The notes under the pieces: generated by a model
Told to the model about the DNA's origin: nothing
The model's database searches: none
The model's input: only the letters and a program-made list of their open reading frames with translations
Source of the DNA: Muraenolepis orangiensis
Lineage: Eukaryota; Chordata; Actinopteri; Gadiformes; Muraenolepididae
Assembly: GCA_027704905.1 (NCBI GenBank)
Contig: CM051006.1
Location: 6,131,915 to 6,195,914 of the forward strand
DNA: 64,000 bases
Direction of reading: 5' to 3'
Part shown: positions 30,710-64,000 of the stretch, in pieces
Layout of the letters: every line of letters begins with the position of its first letter
Numbering within the stretch: the first letter of the stretch is position 1
Program-made: the position numbers and the translations under genes

Positions 30710-30764
30710 GATGTGTGTGTGTGGGGGGGGGGGTGTGGGTTTAAAGGACCTGAGCTGAGGGTGT
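28855..30764 (-). other. Probable pi4ka 3' UTR
   Basis: A largely repeat-free, moderately AT-rich stretch between the pi4ka stop codon and the candidate poly(A) signal, containing no coding frame of note. A (TG)n run (30656-30712) and a G run (30723-30732) sit close after the stop. Assigned by position only. Confidence 0.4.
30656..30732. repeat. (TG)n plus poly-G in pi4ka 3' UTR
   Basis: About 27 TG units, CGATG, a short TG run, then ten or more G, beginning about 30 nt after the stop codon on the transcript. Confidence 0.9.
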
Positions 30765-63589
<32,825 letters not shown>

Positions 63590-63740
63590 CTGCGGGACGG
63601 GGTTAGCGTCAACTCATTTCAATTAAATGAAAACGAAAAAAAAAGGCTTCGAAATAGTAGATTTCTATAAAAATGGATATATTGTACATTTTAATTAATG
63701 TTGATTAAAAACATACAAAATGACCAAATAATAATAATAA

Positions 63741-63944
63741 AGGGGCAGCAGGATAGCTCAGTCTGTGAGACTTGGTTTGGGAACCGGAAGGTCGCCGGTT
63801 CAAGTCCCCCGAAACACCTGGGCACTGCCGAGGTGCCCTTGAGCAAGGCACCAGACCCCTACACTGCTCCCTGGGCAGCTGTATATAAACTATAGCTGCT
63901 ACGCTACTAATACTAGGATGGGTTAGATGCAGAGAAACACATTT

Positions 63945-63947
<3 letters not shown>
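63741..63947 (+). mobile_element. tRNA-derived SINE, family A (best-preserved copy)
   Basis: GGGGCAGCAGGATAGCTCAG A-box region, GGTCGCCGGTTCAAGTCCCC B box, GCACTGCCGAGGTGCCCTTG, TAATACTAGGATGGGTTAGA, AGAGAAACACATTTCA. It lies in the pi4ka intron 5' of the first visible exon. Confidence 0.9.

Positions 63948-64000
<53 letters not shown>
63948..64000. repeat. (TG)n microsatellite running off the window edge
   Basis: At least 26 TG units following the family A SINE; continues past 64000. Confidence 0.95.

Noticed and set aside
63741..63830. tRNA-like A and B boxes as a real tRNA gene (also at 25856, 48790, 42800)
   Set aside because: No complete cloverleaf; the same long tail follows each copy, so they are SINEs.

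Overview
This window is vertebrate nuclear DNA, almost certainly from a ray-finned (teleost) fish. All four large genes are split by GT-AG introns and encode proteins I recognise from vertebrates. The spaces between exons are packed with fish-style tRNA-derived SINEs, LINE fragments, hAT-type MITEs and unusually dense, long microsatellites (AC, AG, AT). Such repeat density is known from gadiform fishes, but I cannot name the species. Layout: (1) 1-1249, plus strand, the 3' part of an intronless ANKRD34-family gene. (2) 2912-10479, minus strand, occludin in eight coding exons (507 aa). (3) 13820-21067, minus strand, its paralogue tricellulin/marveld2 in six coding exons (575 aa). (4) 25107-28070, plus strand, an intact three-coding-exon hAT-transposase-like gene (754 aa) with two atypical zinc fingers. 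(5) 30765-63589, minus strand, 44 exons encoding the C-terminal 1722 residues of phosphatidylinositol 4-kinase alpha (pi4ka); its first roughly 380 codons lie beyond the right edge. I joined exons by hand from splice signals, reading phase and family similarity, and every junction keeps frame. Occludin and tricellulin are the two MARVEL-plus-ELL tight-junction proteins, adjacent here as in other vertebrates. PI4KA makes PI4P at the plasma membrane. The hAT-like gene sits between marveld2 and pi4ka and converges on pi4ka, with the two candidate poly(A) signals about 130 bp apart. The most unusual structures are: a minisatellite of 12 copies in a pi4ka intron, each copy carrying the last 37 nt of the adjacent exon plus its 5' splice site; the intact hAT-like gene; a large inverted repeat in a marveld2 intron that should fold into double-stranded RNA; a consistent placement of CT-type microsatellites at pi4ka 3' splice sites and CA/UG-type ones at 5' splice sites; and a 128-bp MITE with a perfect 8-bp target duplication. 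No CRISPR, operon, phage or bacterial features are present.
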